Positions 16,399 through 25,700 of a stretch of DNA of 64,000 nucleotides are shown in pieces (position 1 is the first letter of the stretch; the number at the start of each line of letters is the position of its first letter). This DNA comes from Lewinellaceae bacterium (GTDB lineage Bacteria; Bacteroidota; Bacteroidia; Chitinophagales; Saprospiraceae). The position numbers were made by a program, and so were the translations under genes. Location: assembly GCA_020636105.1 (NCBI GenBank), contig JACJYL010000001.1, positions 3,286,001 to 3,350,000 of the forward strand, read 5' to 3'. The notes below the pieces were generated by a model, which saw only the letters and a list, made by a program, of their open reading frames with translations, ran no database searches and was not told where the DNA came from.

Positions 16399-17061
16399 TC
16401 AAAAACCTACCTCAATAGGGGTGTCTTTTTCGACAAAAATTTGCAGAACCTGCCCTTTGGGAATAATAGCATGTCCACCTTTTACCAATAGCCCTGCCAA
16501 AGGCGCAAGAATTTCAACCGCCTGTCCAACATTATTTAGGTTTGTTCCGGATGGACTCAACTGTGTCCCCAAATTGTTGCTTGCTCTGGCAAGATTTTTC
16601 TCATAGTCTGCCTGGGAGGTATAAAAAATGGTGGAAGATGCCCCAACCGCATCTCCAACAAGAAAGGCTTCCTCCGTTTTATCCTGACCAACGACAACAA
16701 AGGGGGTGGCTTCCATAGAAATGTATGTACCATTGCTTAATTTTAAGTATTGTGGCACTACTTCCATATAACCTGCTTCCCCTGCCATTTTAGGCTTCCT
16801 TATTTTAGATATTTTGAAATAAGCAGGCGTTCCCGAAGGTATAATATCTCCATTTTCGGTTGACAGCGGATTACTTACGTAAAGACAAATTTGCTGATCT
16901 TTTTTCAAATTTTTCGCACTCAGATCAATGTGACTTCGAACAAAAATGGGCGTTCCTTTTTCTATGAAGATCCACGAAACTGCATCACTGTCCTGTGCTG
17001 ATAAAAATGATACGATGAACAGGAGGAAAAATACGTTTAATAGAGTAATCAGGTTTTTCAT
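16399..17061 (-). CDS. Secreted protein of unknown function in the sigma/CHAT cluster
   Basis: A 220-residue protein with a signal peptide at about 1-22 (FLLFIVSFLSAQ). The mature part has a short beta-rich repeat: IFIEKGTPIFVRS near 31-43 and LQIFVEKDTPIEVGF at the very end resemble each other. In between, GDIIPSGTPAYFKISKIRKP and a YLKLSNGTYISMEATPF strand pair follow a pattern seen in many small beta-barrel domains. About residues 178-197 are hydrophobic and Gly/Ala-rich (GQAVEILAPLAGLLVKGGHA) and might be a membrane-associated segment. I do not recognise a family. Its upstream DNA is homologous to that of the gene at 20500, suggesting shared regulation. Confidence 0.7.
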   Translation of the reverse strand: MKNLITLLNVFFLLFIVSFLSAQDSDAVSWIFIEKGTPIFVRSHIDLSAKNLKKDQQICLYVSNPLSTENGDIIPSGTPAYFKISKIRKPKMAGEAGYMEVVPQYLKLSNGTYISMEATPFVVVGQDKTEEAFLVGDAVGASSTIFYTSQADYEKNLARASNNLGTQLSPSGTNLNNVGQAVEILAPLAGLLVKGGHAIIPKGQVLQIFVEKDTPIEVGF

Positions 17062-17150
17062 AAAGCAAATTTTTAAACTGTTGAATAATAATTAATTTGC
17101 CCATGAGTGAAAGTGTCTTTTGAAAAGTACGGGGTTACGCAGAAATTTAT
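17062..17150 (-). promoter_or_regulatory. Upstream region homologous to that of the gene at 20500
   Basis: About 70 nt align with 21058-21135: both contain AAATTTTTAA, a GTGAA(A)TAAT block, then TTTG(C/T)CCAT(G/T)AGTG(A/G)AAG and AAAAGTAC in the same order (written on the plus strand). No TAnnTTTG was identified within it. It may hold a promoter for the neighbouring ECF-like sigma factor. Confidence 0.5.
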
Positions 17151-17151
17151 T

Positions 17152-20100
17152 TCATTTTTTTCTTCTGTAGAGGAAAATGTACAACAATACTGCTGAACCG
17201 GCCAATAATAACCAGGGCCAATAATCCCAGACACTATTTAATTTTACCGGTGACATATCTCCAACAGGTACAAAAGCCGCCCAGAAAAAAGGATCCGGCC
17301 GGTTGGTGTGTTCCAGGTAATCCAATTTGGCCAGGCGCAAGGCGGCATCCTTATCTTTGCCTTTTTTGAGGTGATAATAAAACCGCGCCATAATTTCCTT
17401 TGTACTCTTATCGTCCACGCTCCAAAGAGAATTGACAATGCTTTTAGCCCCGGCAAAGGCAAATCCACGTGCCATACTCAAAATGCCTTCACCTCGCTGC
17501 AATTCACCAAAGCCGGTTTCACAGGCGGACAATACCACCATGTCGGCATTCAGCCGCAGGTTGTACAGGTCCCGGATATAAAGCTTGCCATTATCCAGAG
17601 AATCCCCCGAGAGGTGAAAGGCTAAAAAGGAATAATCGCCAACTCTATCATCAGCTTTTCCGTGAGTGGACAAATGCAAAATCCTGTATTTACCTGCATT
17701 TTTTAAAAAAGAAGCCAGCGTGGCCTGTTCACCTGTAATGATATCTCCTCCAATTAGTTGCCGGATATCTTCTACCTCTTCCTTATTAAAGCGTAGTTTG
17801 CCCAAAGACCGGCGAATGTCCGTGATATTCCTGCTGGCAATTGGTTCTCCCGGGAAGGAAGGAGCCATGGCAAAAAAAGATTTTGTTGCCTTATGTTTTT
17901 TATTCCGCATCTCCTCTAAAAGGGTGGCCGAATAAGCATAACTGACCTGGTGTTCTTTCAACAAATACGGGTAAGTTTTTAAATTTTCCAAATCATCTGG
18001 TCGTTGTGTCAATAACACATCAAAAGGAAGGTAACCCAATACCCCATCCGGCACCACGATCAACCGCTCCGGCAATTCCAGCGTAATGGGTGCAACCAGT
18101 TTTTGGTACAATTTATACGCCACATCAGCATATTTACGATTTCCTTCCTTATAAGAATCCAAAGATTGATCCGGTACAACCCAATACCTGTAAATACTTT
18201 CCCTCAACTCCTGAACCCACTTCTCCAACGGGAAATTCTTTTTCACTTCATACACCTCAAAATCCCGGGGCGTAATGGTAAAAATAAAAAGGCTGCTGTC
18301 CCCTGTGAAATATTCTATGAGGGCCTGGTTGGATTGGAGGCCTTCCTGGATTTCCTTAACGTCAACGACAGCATAATCATATTTTAGCCTGAAATATTCA
18401 GGATATTTTGATTTCAGGGTTTGTTGCAAGAATTCATAATCTTGTTTTAAAGCAAATAATTTACCGCTAAGCGAAAGAATGGATGAATCTGTTTCACCTA
18501 TCCCCTGGCCAAGCTTTTCTTGCCTCTTTTTATCATAATAGGTTATATTTATCCTGAGGTCGTTTTCTTGCTCAAGGATTTCTTCCGGAACCCCTGCAAA
18601 CTTCAAGGCTTCAACATCTTTTAACTGCGCTTTTAGTATAGTGGATTTATTTTGTTCCGTATAACTGAGCATTTCTTTTTTCAGGTCGGGTTCCCCTTTT
18701 TCTGCCTTTATTAAACTAACCAAAAGTACTTGTTCCAATAATGATCTAACCTTACCGTTCCAAACGAGCTTATTCTCTTTATTGATGTAGTGGCTCTGCA
18801 AGTAATTTAAAAAATGAAGCGATTGTTCAGCAACCTCAACTGCTTTTTCCAGGTATTGCCAGTTTTGGGTGGCATTATAACGGTTAATTCCTAAAATCAA
18901 AAGATTCTCAAAAGTCGATAATAATTCATTATTGGAAAGGACTTCATCAAAATTCAGGTTTTCATAGTTGTTCGCTGAAAGCGCTTTTTGAAAACAATTA
19001 CCCGCCAAATCGAATTGGCTTTTATTTAGATATCCATATCCTAAATTATTGTAAGCCATTGCTACATCCGGATGATTTCCGCCATAACCTTTTAAATAAA
19101 TTTTCAGCGCCCTTTCATAATTACCTAACGCTTTGTCATATTCCCTTTTGGACTCATACGTGTTTCCTAAATTATTATAGGCCGTCGCTACATCCGGATG
19201 ATTTCCGCCATAGACTCTTATCCTAATTTTCAGCGCCTTTTCCTTATACCCCAACGCTTTGTCATATTCCCCTTTGGACTCATACGTGACCCCTAAATTA
19301 TTATAGGCAGTCGCTACATCAGGATGATCTCTGCCATAGACTCTTATCCTAATTTTTAGCGCCTTTTCATAATACCCCAACGCTTTGTCATATTCCCCTT
19401 TGGAGTCATACGTGACCCCTAAATTATTATAGGCATCCGCTACATCCGGATAGTCTTCGCCGTAAACTTTTAAATAAATTTTCAGTGCCTTTTCATAATA
19501 CCCCAACGCTTTGTCATATTCCCCTTTGGAGTCATACGTGACCCCTAAATTATTATAGGCAGTCGCTACATCAGGATGATCTCCGCCGTAGACTCTTATC
19601 CTAATTTTTAGCGCCTTTTCATAATACCCCAACGCTTTGTCATATTCCCCTTTGGACTCATACGTGACCCCTAAATTATTATAGGACATCGCTAGATTAG
19701 GATGATTTTCGCCGTAAACTTTTAAATAAATTTGCAGCGCCTTTTCATAATATCCCAATGCTTTATCGAATTCCCCTTTGGAGTAATACGTTATTCCTAA
19801 ATTATTGTACACATCAGCTACATCCGGATGATCACCACCATGAATTTTTAAATAAATTTTCAGCGCCTTTTTATAATATCCTAACGCTTTTTCAAACTCC
19901 CCTTTAGAGTCATATGCTCTTCCTAAATTATTGTACGCATCCGCTACATCCGGATGGTTTCCGGCGTAGTTTTTCAGCCAAATATCCAAAGCCTTTTCAG
20001 TGTAATTAATAACTTGTTCAAAGTCTCCTTTTTCATCGTATAACATTCCAATATTATAATACGTATTGGCAAAACTCAAATGGGTTTCATTGAGTAATGC

Positions 20101-20385
20101 TTTGCGGACATGAAGAGATTTAGCATAAATTTCCAATGCTTCATCTCCTGATTTACATCTCCCCATTTGATGTAAGGCATCTGCTACTTCTACCGTTTTG
20201 TCCCCTAAGCGCTGCTCATAAATACGCTTTGCCTTTTCAGCTAGAAGGAAAGCAATATTATAGTCCTCTTTCCCAATCAAAACTTTTGCACTGTCCAGGT
20301 AAACCCTCGCCAATGCGGTATCCAATTCCTGTCCCAGGCACCATCCGGAAAATAAAAGGAAAAAGCCAATCAGGAAAGTTCGCAT
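17152..20385 (-). CDS. TPR-repeat CHAT-domain (caspase-HetF-like) membrane protein
   Basis: A 1077-residue protein. A signal peptide covers residues 1-18 (FLLFSGWCLGQ). A TPR solenoid follows, including eight near-identical 42-residue kinesin-light-chain-like units at about 122-457 (consensus YDKALGYYEKALKI and DVATAYNNLG), a helical linker (470-720), and the CHAT protease domain to about 1040. The predicted dyad is His908 in LHLSTHG and Cys955 in LSACETG, followed by GFAFAGAKSIVNSLW. Residues about 1055-1072 are a membrane helix ending in RRKK, so the CHAT domain should face the periplasm. CHAT proteins are caspase-like peptidases or scaffolds; the target here is unknown. The promoter-like TAAATTTG lies at 20424-20431. 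Confidence 0.92.
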   Translation of the reverse strand: MRTFLIGFFLLFSGWCLGQELDTALARVYLDSAKVLIGKEDYNIAFLLAEKAKRIYEQRLGDKTVEVADALHQMGRCKSGDEALEIYAKSLHVRKALLNETHLSFANTYYNIGMLYDEKGDFEQVINYTEKALDIWLKNYAGNHPDVADAYNNLGRAYDSKGEFEKALGYYKKALKIYLKIHGGDHPDVADVYNNLGITYYSKGEFDKALGYYEKALQIYLKVYGENHPNLAMSYNNLGVTYESKGEYDKALGYYEKALKIRIRVYGGDHPDVATAYNNLGVTYDSKGEYDKALGYYEKALKIYLKVYGEDYPDVADAYNNLGVTYDSKGEYDKALGYYEKALKIRIRVYGRDHPDVATAYNNLGVTYESKGEYDKALGYKEKALKIRIRVYGGNHPDVATAYNNLGNTYESKREYDKALGNYERALKIYLKGYGGNHPDVAMAYNNLGYGYLNKSQFDLAGNCFQKALSANNYENLNFDEVLSNNELLSTFENLLILGINRYNATQNWQYLEKAVEVAEQSLHFLNYLQSHYINKENKLVWNGKVRSLLEQVLLVSLIKAEKGEPDLKKEMLSYTEQNKSTILKAQLKDVEALKFAGVPEEILEQENDLRINITYYDKKRQEKLGQGIGETDSSILSLSGKLFALKQDYEFLQQTLKSKYPEYFRLKYDYAVVDVKEIQEGLQSNQALIEYFTGDSSLFIFTITPRDFEVYEVKKNFPLEKWVQELRESIYRYWVVPDQSLDSYKEGNRKYADVAYKLYQKLVAPITLELPERLIVVPDGVLGYLPFDVLLTQRPDDLENLKTYPYLLKEHQVSYAYSATLLEEMRNKKHKATKSFFAMAPSFPGEPIASRNITDIRRSLGKLRFNKEEVEDIRQLIGGDIITGEQATLASFLKNAGKYRILHLSTHGKADDRVGDYSFLAFHLSGDSLDNGKLYIRDLYNLRLNADMVVLSACETGFGELQRGEGILSMARGFAFAGAKSIVNSLWSVDDKSTKEIMARFYYHLKKGKDKDAALRLAKLDYLEHTNRPDPFFWAAFVPVGDMSPVKLNSVWDYWPWLLLAGSAVLLYIFLYRRKK

Positions 20386-20423
20386 ATCGACATGATTTTA
20401 TGGCATAAATAAGGTGGACTATA

Positions 20424-20431
20424 CAAATTTA
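20424..20431 (-). promoter_or_regulatory. Promoter -7 element upstream of the CHAT gene
   Basis: TAAATTTG on the minus strand matches TAnnTTTG and lies 38 nt upstream of the ATG at 20385. No TTG is found at the ideal upstream distance. Confidence 0.5.
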
Positions 20432-20456
20432 TCCAATTGATCTTAAATAAAAGAAT

Positions 20457-20486
20457 AATAGGGCAAAGTCAGCCCTTGCCCTATTA
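20457..20486 (-). terminator. Terminator after the Gln-rich secreted protein gene
   Basis: Arms AATAGGGCAA/TTGCCCTATT with a short loop, lying just past the minus-strand stop at 20500. The trailing sequence on the minus strand is TATTCTTTTATTT, moderately U-rich. It separates this gene from the CHAT gene. Confidence 0.7.
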
Positions 20487-20499
20487 AAAAACCCTTACA

Positions 20500-21063
20500 T
20501 CAATTTGAATGAATGTAAACCACCTTTGCTGACGGATCGAAACTCTTCACCCAATCAGCTCCGTAATGGGCATTCATATTTATTTGGGCTTTTTGTAGAA
20601 TATACCGCTTTTCCGCATCCATCTGCATCCGGCGCTGAGGACTTGCAGATTGATACTCCAGTTGCCTTTGACGCACTGCGGGCATTGCATCCTGCATCAT
20701 TTTTTTGCTCTCAACTATCAATTGATTGGCCTGGGCGAGCGCCTGGTTGGTTGAAGCACCGAAGTTGGGCATGGGGGAAAAGGTGCTTTGGGTCTGAGTA
20801 TAATTCGGGCGAGGAGCATAGTAAACCTGACGTTGTGGGCGTTGTTGAGGAACAATCACTCTCGGTTGTTGAGCTACCATTACTCTTTGCCGGGGAGATG
20901 CCTGGGGAAAACTCCTGGCTCTTAATTGTGTATTTAACTTTTGCAGATCACCCGTTCTCATCCGTTGGGTGAGGGAAGGTTGTTGGGCAAAAACATGACT
21001 CGAAATCGTAAAACAGAAAAAGAAGATAGTAGCTTTGATTATTGACAAATTTTTCATGATCAA
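20500..21063 (-). CDS. Secreted Gln/Arg-rich protein of unknown function
   Basis: A 187-residue protein with a signal peptide at about residues 1-27 (IFFFCFTISSHVFAQQ); the ATG at 21057 gives a start two codons shorter. The mature part is Gln-, Pro- and Arg-rich with low complexity at about 50-100, then a helical, charged stretch (QANQLIVESKKMMQDAM and RRMQMDAEKRYILQKAQI), ending GADWVKSFDPSAKVVYIHSN. I recognise no family. It lies between the CHAT gene and the divergent sigma factor, and shares a homologous upstream region with the secreted gene at 16399. Confidence 0.68.
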   Translation of the reverse strand: MIMKNLSIIKATIFFFCFTISSHVFAQQPSLTQRMRTGDLQKLNTQLRARSFPQASPRQRVMVAQQPRVIVPQQRPQRQVYYAPRPNYTQTQSTFSPMPNFGASTNQALAQANQLIVESKKMMQDAMPAVRQRQLEYQSASPQRRMQMDAEKRYILQKAQINMNAHYGADWVKSFDPSAKVVYIHSN

Positions 21064-21135
21064 AATTTTTAATGGTGAAATAATGAAATTTGTCCATTAG
21101 TGGAAGCTTGTTTTAAAAAGTACTTGGTTTAGCCA
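21058..21135 (-). promoter_or_regulatory. Upstream region homologous to that of the gene at 16399
   Basis: Paired with 17062-17150 (described there). The intergenic region up to 21276 must also contain the promoter of the divergent sigma factor gene; TACCTTTA at about 21248-21255, with one mismatch to TAnnTTTG, is the best plus-strand candidate. Confidence 0.45.
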
Positions 21136-21276
21136 ATGAAAATTGAAAAAAAATATAATCCCCTGTAAATCAATTATAAAAGTTGAAATTTTTAAATACC
21201 CAAATGCCTCTTTTACAAAAGACTAAAAAAAACTAACGATAAGTCAGTACCTTTAGAGTAATAATTACACTCAATA

Positions 21277-21888
21277 ATGAAAGCCAAACACCTTAATGAC
21301 GAAAACTTATTGTCGGCCCTTAAAAGCAACCCTGCTGATCAGGATAAGGCGATCCGACAACTGTGTTTTGATGCTAAAATCAGAGGTTCTTTATTTAATT
21401 TCATCAAAACTTATCATCTGGAGCCTGATGTTTTTGATGACATTTTACAGGATGCGTTGATCATTTTAATTCAAAGTATTCAGAAGGACAGATTCAGAGC
21501 GCAAAGTAAAGTTTCCACATTTTTAATTGGCATCACAAGACGGTTGTGCCAGGAAAAATATAGAGAAACACGGAAAACCATTTATACAGAACCTGAAAAA
21601 ATGTCGGTGGAAGAAAATACAGATAGTACGGAGTTTACGCTGATTCAATTGGAAAGTGAAAAACAATATACTGATGTAAAAAGACGATTCTTGGCACAAT
21701 TAAGTGAAAAATGCCGAAAAATTTTACTGATGGCTGCCAGCGGATATTCCAGGGAAGAAATCGCAGAAGAAATGGAATGGACGAATGTGCAAACAGCCAA
21801 AAACAGTGTTCCTGAATGCCGGAAACGACTAAGAAAAATGATTGAAGCAGACCCTGAAGCGCTGGAAATCATAAAAAGCAGATTATGA
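21277..21888 (+). CDS. ECF-like sigma-70 family RNA polymerase sigma factor
   Basis: A 203-residue sigma factor. Region 2 lies at about 45-110 (DDILQDALIILIQSI, then STFLIGITRRLCQEKYRET for promoter melting and -10 recognition). Region 4 is at about 140-195, with the helix-turn-helix SREEIAEEMEWTNVQTAKNS and then CRKRLRKMI. There is no region 1 or 3. The following gene overlaps it by ATGA and encodes a membrane protein placed where anti-sigma factors usually sit. Likely targets are the divergently oriented envelope genes next to it, but this is inference. Confidence 0.92.
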   Translation: MKAKHLNDENLLSALKSNPADQDKAIRQLCFDAKIRGSLFNFIKTYHLEPDVFDDILQDALIILIQSIQKDRFRAQSKVSTFLIGITRRLCQEKYRETRKTIYTEPEKMSVEENTDSTEFTLIQLESEKQYTDVKRRFLAQLSEKCRKILLMAASGYSREEIAEEMEWTNVQTAKNSVPECRKRLRKMIEADPEALEIIKSRL

Positions 21889-22628
21889 AAAATTATAAAA
21901 AAATAGAGGCTTACCTAAAAGGAGAATTGAGCCCGGGGGAAGTTAGTTCTTTTGAAACGGAGATTGCCGGTAATGAAGATTTGGCCGAGGAAGTATCTTT
22001 GCATAGTTTCGAAAATGAAATTTTGAATCTTGGCGTGGAAGATGATCTTAGAAACCGAATTAAATCAATTCAGCAAACTGCTAATCTTTCCTCTCATGCC
22101 AGCAGTAGGGTTATTTCTATGAAAAAGTGGCTCATACCCTTATCTATTGCTGCAAGTCTTCTTTTAGTAATTGGTTTCTTTTATCAGAATTACATGGTTT
22201 CCAATGAAAAACTTGTAGCATCCTATTACAATTATTCAATTTCCGATTTGAGGGGAGATCAGGCTTTGAATTCCGTTTTTACCGATGGCATGAAATTAAT
22301 TGAAGAAGAAAAATTCAATGAAGCCATTCAATCTCTTGAAAAACTTACCCGGAATGAAAATTTCACCATCCAGGCAAACTACCTGATCGGCCATTGTTAT
22401 TTCAACCTTGAAAATTATGGTCAGGCCAGTAACTACTTTCAATCCGTTTTCAATCAAAATGAAAAAGCCGGGTATTATTTCCTCGATGCCAAATGGAATT
22501 GGCTGCTCTCGGAACTGGCTCAGGGGAAACAGGGCAAATCGTTTGATTCAGCATTAGATGAGTTAATTGAAAAAGATTATGTTGGTGCGGTTCAATTGAA
22601 AAAGGATCTGGATAGTATTTGGAGGTAA
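21885..22628 (+). CDS. Membrane TPR protein, probable partner/anti-sigma of the upstream sigma factor
   Basis: A 247-residue protein that overlaps the sigma gene by 4 nt (ATGA), which implies translational coupling. Residues about 1-75 are cytoplasmic and acidic, with the order YLKGELSPGEVSSFETEI as in zinc-less anti-sigma domains. One membrane helix spans about 82-101 (KKWLIPLSIAASLLLVIGFF). The periplasmic part holds TPR-like helices at about 130-220 (GMKLIEEEKFNEAIQSLEKL and ANYLIGHCYFNLENYGQAS). The architecture is common next to TPR-CHAT proteins in Bacteroidota, so interaction through TPRs in the periplasm is plausible. Confidence 0.82.
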   Translation: MKNYKKIEAYLKGELSPGEVSSFETEIAGNEDLAEEVSLHSFENEILNLGVEDDLRNRIKSIQQTANLSSHASSRVISMKKWLIPLSIAASLLLVIGFFYQNYMVSNEKLVASYYNYSISDLRGDQALNSVFTDGMKLIEEEKFNEAIQSLEKLTRNENFTIQANYLIGHCYFNLENYGQASNYFQSVFNQNEKAGYYFLDAKWNWLLSELAQGKQGKSFDSALDELIEKDYVGAVQLKKDLDSIWR

Positions 22629-22636
22629 AAACTCAG

Positions 22637-22697
22637 GTAGTCTTTCCCGGCAGGACAGGAGTCCTGCGCCTTTGCCGCTGCCGACAGGATGTCGTGG
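22637..22697 (+). repeat. 61-bp dispersed repeat, copy 2
   Basis: Second copy of the unit at 16221-16281, in the same orientation, again just after a plus-strand stop codon and just before a long palindrome. The internal hairpin is conserved, with the loop AGGA in place of AAGA. Confidence 0.85.
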
Positions 22698-22700
22698 CGA

Positions 22701-22746
22701 GCTAAAAAAAAGCCCTTGTCGTTAACGACAAGGGCTTTTTTTTAGC
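22701..22746. terminator. Bidirectional terminator, 23-bp perfect palindrome
   Basis: A 46-nt perfect inverted repeat whose half-site is GCTAAAAAAAAGCCCTTGTC plus GTT. The A8/T8 blocks give U-tracts on both strands. It separates the convergent anti-sigma-type gene (plus) and SprB-repeat gene (minus). Confidence 0.9.
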
Positions 22747-22797
22747 TGGAAAAGTCGAAAATTTAAACCACCTCCAGTTGTTCCCTGTTTTAATGTA

Positions 22798-25700
22798 TTA
22801 CCTAATGATCGCAATATCTCCCCTATACGTCAGCGTCACGCCGTCGAGGAAAGTAACTTCCACCACGTAAACATACACTGCAGACGGGGCGAGGTCACCG
22901 TGGAAGCGTCCGTCCCAAAGAATGGTTCCCCCTTCGCAAACGACAGGAATGTCGTCGCTCTCGTAAACCAGGCCTCCCCAGCGGTTAAAGATTCTTGCAA
23001 AATTGATGGACTCCACGCCACGGCAGGCAAAAATTCTGAATTCATCATTCGGGCCGTCACCGTTAGGAGAGAAAATATTCGGGATGTAAACGTTACGGTT
23101 TGCATCCAGTTCGACAAAAATACTGGCCTCAGTCAGACAATCGTTGGCATCAATAACCATGAATTGGTATTCCTGGTTGCCGAGCGGAATGATGAATGGA
23201 CTGAGCACCGTATCGGAAGAAAGAAAATCAGCCGGCGTCCACTGGAAAGAAGCATAAGGCTGGGTTCCTCCTGTTATGATGGGCGTCAGTTGATTCAGTG
23301 TATCTCCCAATTCAATTACCAGTTGAGCTGGCAGTGAAACTTCAAGCTCCGCAGGTTGGCCTATAGTCACATCAGTAACATTGGTGCATCCCATCGGGTC
23401 TACAATGGTCACCGTATGAGGCCCTGCAAATACCGGTGCTCCCTGGTTGACCGGAAAACTCAATCCATTATTGTCGATGATAAACTGAAATTCCGAAAAG
23501 GCTGCTCCCGCACCTCCATAAGCCGTATCGATAAAGATTTGGGTCTGTTCCCCGTAACAAAGCGGCTCCATAGGATCTTCAATGGCAAAGAAAATGGGGT
23601 CAGGCTGGTTAATCGTATAAGACACCTCATCCGTACAACCTTCAATATCCGTAATGGTAACCGTATAGGTTCCGGCCTCGAGGTTGGCCGCGATAGAAGA
23701 GGACGAAGGTGCTACATTACCTGACCAGGTGAACGCGTTAGGGCCGATAGGATTGATAGGGTCAGAACTATTGTAAACGACCGCTATGATCCCGTCAGCA
23801 TCTCCGTTACAAGATACAAAGGGTGTACTTTGAGTGGGATCCACTTCAAGCATGAGTTCGAAAGGCTGTGCCAACTGTACGATCTGCTGATGCGTACAGT
23901 TATTGGCATCGGTGAGGATGGCTGTATAAGTTCCCGCAGGAATATCGGAAAGCGTCTCTGATGTTTCCGGGAAGCCTACCCACTGGTAGGTAAAATTTCC
24001 GGTGCCGCCCGTAGGGGCCAAAACAACAGAACCGTCGGTATAACTGAAACAACTTGGCTGATTTTGGGTGACGGCCACCTGGATACTGGCGGGTGTCGGC
24101 ACATCGACCATGGCTGTCACGCCGCATTCCCCGTCGCTGACATCAACAGTTTGAGCGCCGCGGCACAACATCGTTGCATCAGAAACCGCTGTATTGAGAT
24201 CCTGTTCGCCTGAAGACCAGGTAAAAGCAAAAATTCCCGTGGTGCCGTCGCTGTACATAGCTGAAGCCGTTGCCAGACCGTCGCAGGTCAGATCATCGGG
24301 GCAACTGACCCCGGTAATATCGGTTATCGCCACCTCAATAGAGGCAGGGTCGACTACATTGGCATTCAAAACCAGGGCAGGGCAATCATTCGCATCGGTA
24401 ACGGTAACGGTATAATTGCCCGCAAACAATCCTGGAAGTGGGTTAAAAATCGTCGGCACGCCCGGATTGGTAGACCAGGTGTAAGAATAAGGTTCCGTTC
24501 CTCCGCTGGCAAAAACGGCTATCTGGCCATCTCCATCCCCGGGGCACTGGGGCATCTGGGTAGTAATACTATCCAGCACCAATGCCGGAGGTGAATTGAC
24601 AAAAGCGGTATCGATGGCTTCACAAAAATCCTCTCCCGTAACCGTAACGATATATTGTCCCGGAGAAAGGTTGCTGATGGTTGCTCCCATCAGCCCGCCA
24701 GACCACGAATAAGCAGCAATAGCAGCACCGCCCGGCAGCGCCACAACGGTCAATTCACCATCCGTATCTCCGGCACAGGAAACAAAATCATCATTCAGCT
24801 GGATGATGTTGGGAGGGGTCGGTGCCAGAATATTCACCTGCAAAGAAGCCGTGCAATTGTTGGCATCCGTCACATCGAAAGTATAACTGCCTTCTGAAAG
24901 GCCGGTTGCGATAGAATCTACTACTGTTCCGTCATGCGACCAGGCATAAGTATAAGGAAAAGTACCTCCCGTAATGCCTATTGTAGCACTACCATCGTTA
25001 CCCACAATACAGGTTTCGTTGACCTGCTCCAGTAATGTAGGCAGGAGGGGTTGTGGTTCGGCCACAATAAATTCACCTGTTGTCTGGCAACCTGCCACTG
25101 ATGCATCCGTCAGGGTCACCATGTAAGTTCCGGGACAAAGATCGGTTAGCTGGCTGGTGGTGGCATTGTTTACAGGTGGTGTGGCAAAACTGCTCCAGCT
25201 AAAGGAATAAGGTAAATCTGCCGGAGCGCCTGAAGTAGATCCAGTGATAAAAATTTCACCGTCGCAAAGGCTATTGCAACTGATATCTGAAATTACGTCA
25301 ACAATAGAAAGCGTTTTCTGAGCCCCTACGTTAAAGCTCGTTTGAAACGCACAATCGTTATCGTCTGTGATGGTTACTGAATAGGATCCGGGTTCCAGGT
25401 TATTGAGTGTTGAACTGGTAGCAGTTACACTCAAACCGGTATCCCAGGTAAAAGTATAATTTCCTCCTGAAGCAACACCTCCCTGGGCAGCCAGCGTGAT
25501 TTCCCCATCCATAATACCTGAACAACTGGCATCAGTGATGAAGGTGCTGTTTTGTAAAACATTAACGACAGTTGGCTGGGCGAGTGTAGCACTGGCCATG
25601 GCTGTACAGTTATTGCCATCCGTTACCGTTACCGCATAAAATCCTGACGGAACATTCGAAAGGGTGTCATTCGTTTGCCCGGCAATATTCCAGACGAAAA

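Noticed and set aside
19015..20022. Repeats of 126 bp might look like a CRISPR or satellite array
   Set aside because: They stay in frame inside one gene and encode TPR units; there are no spacers.
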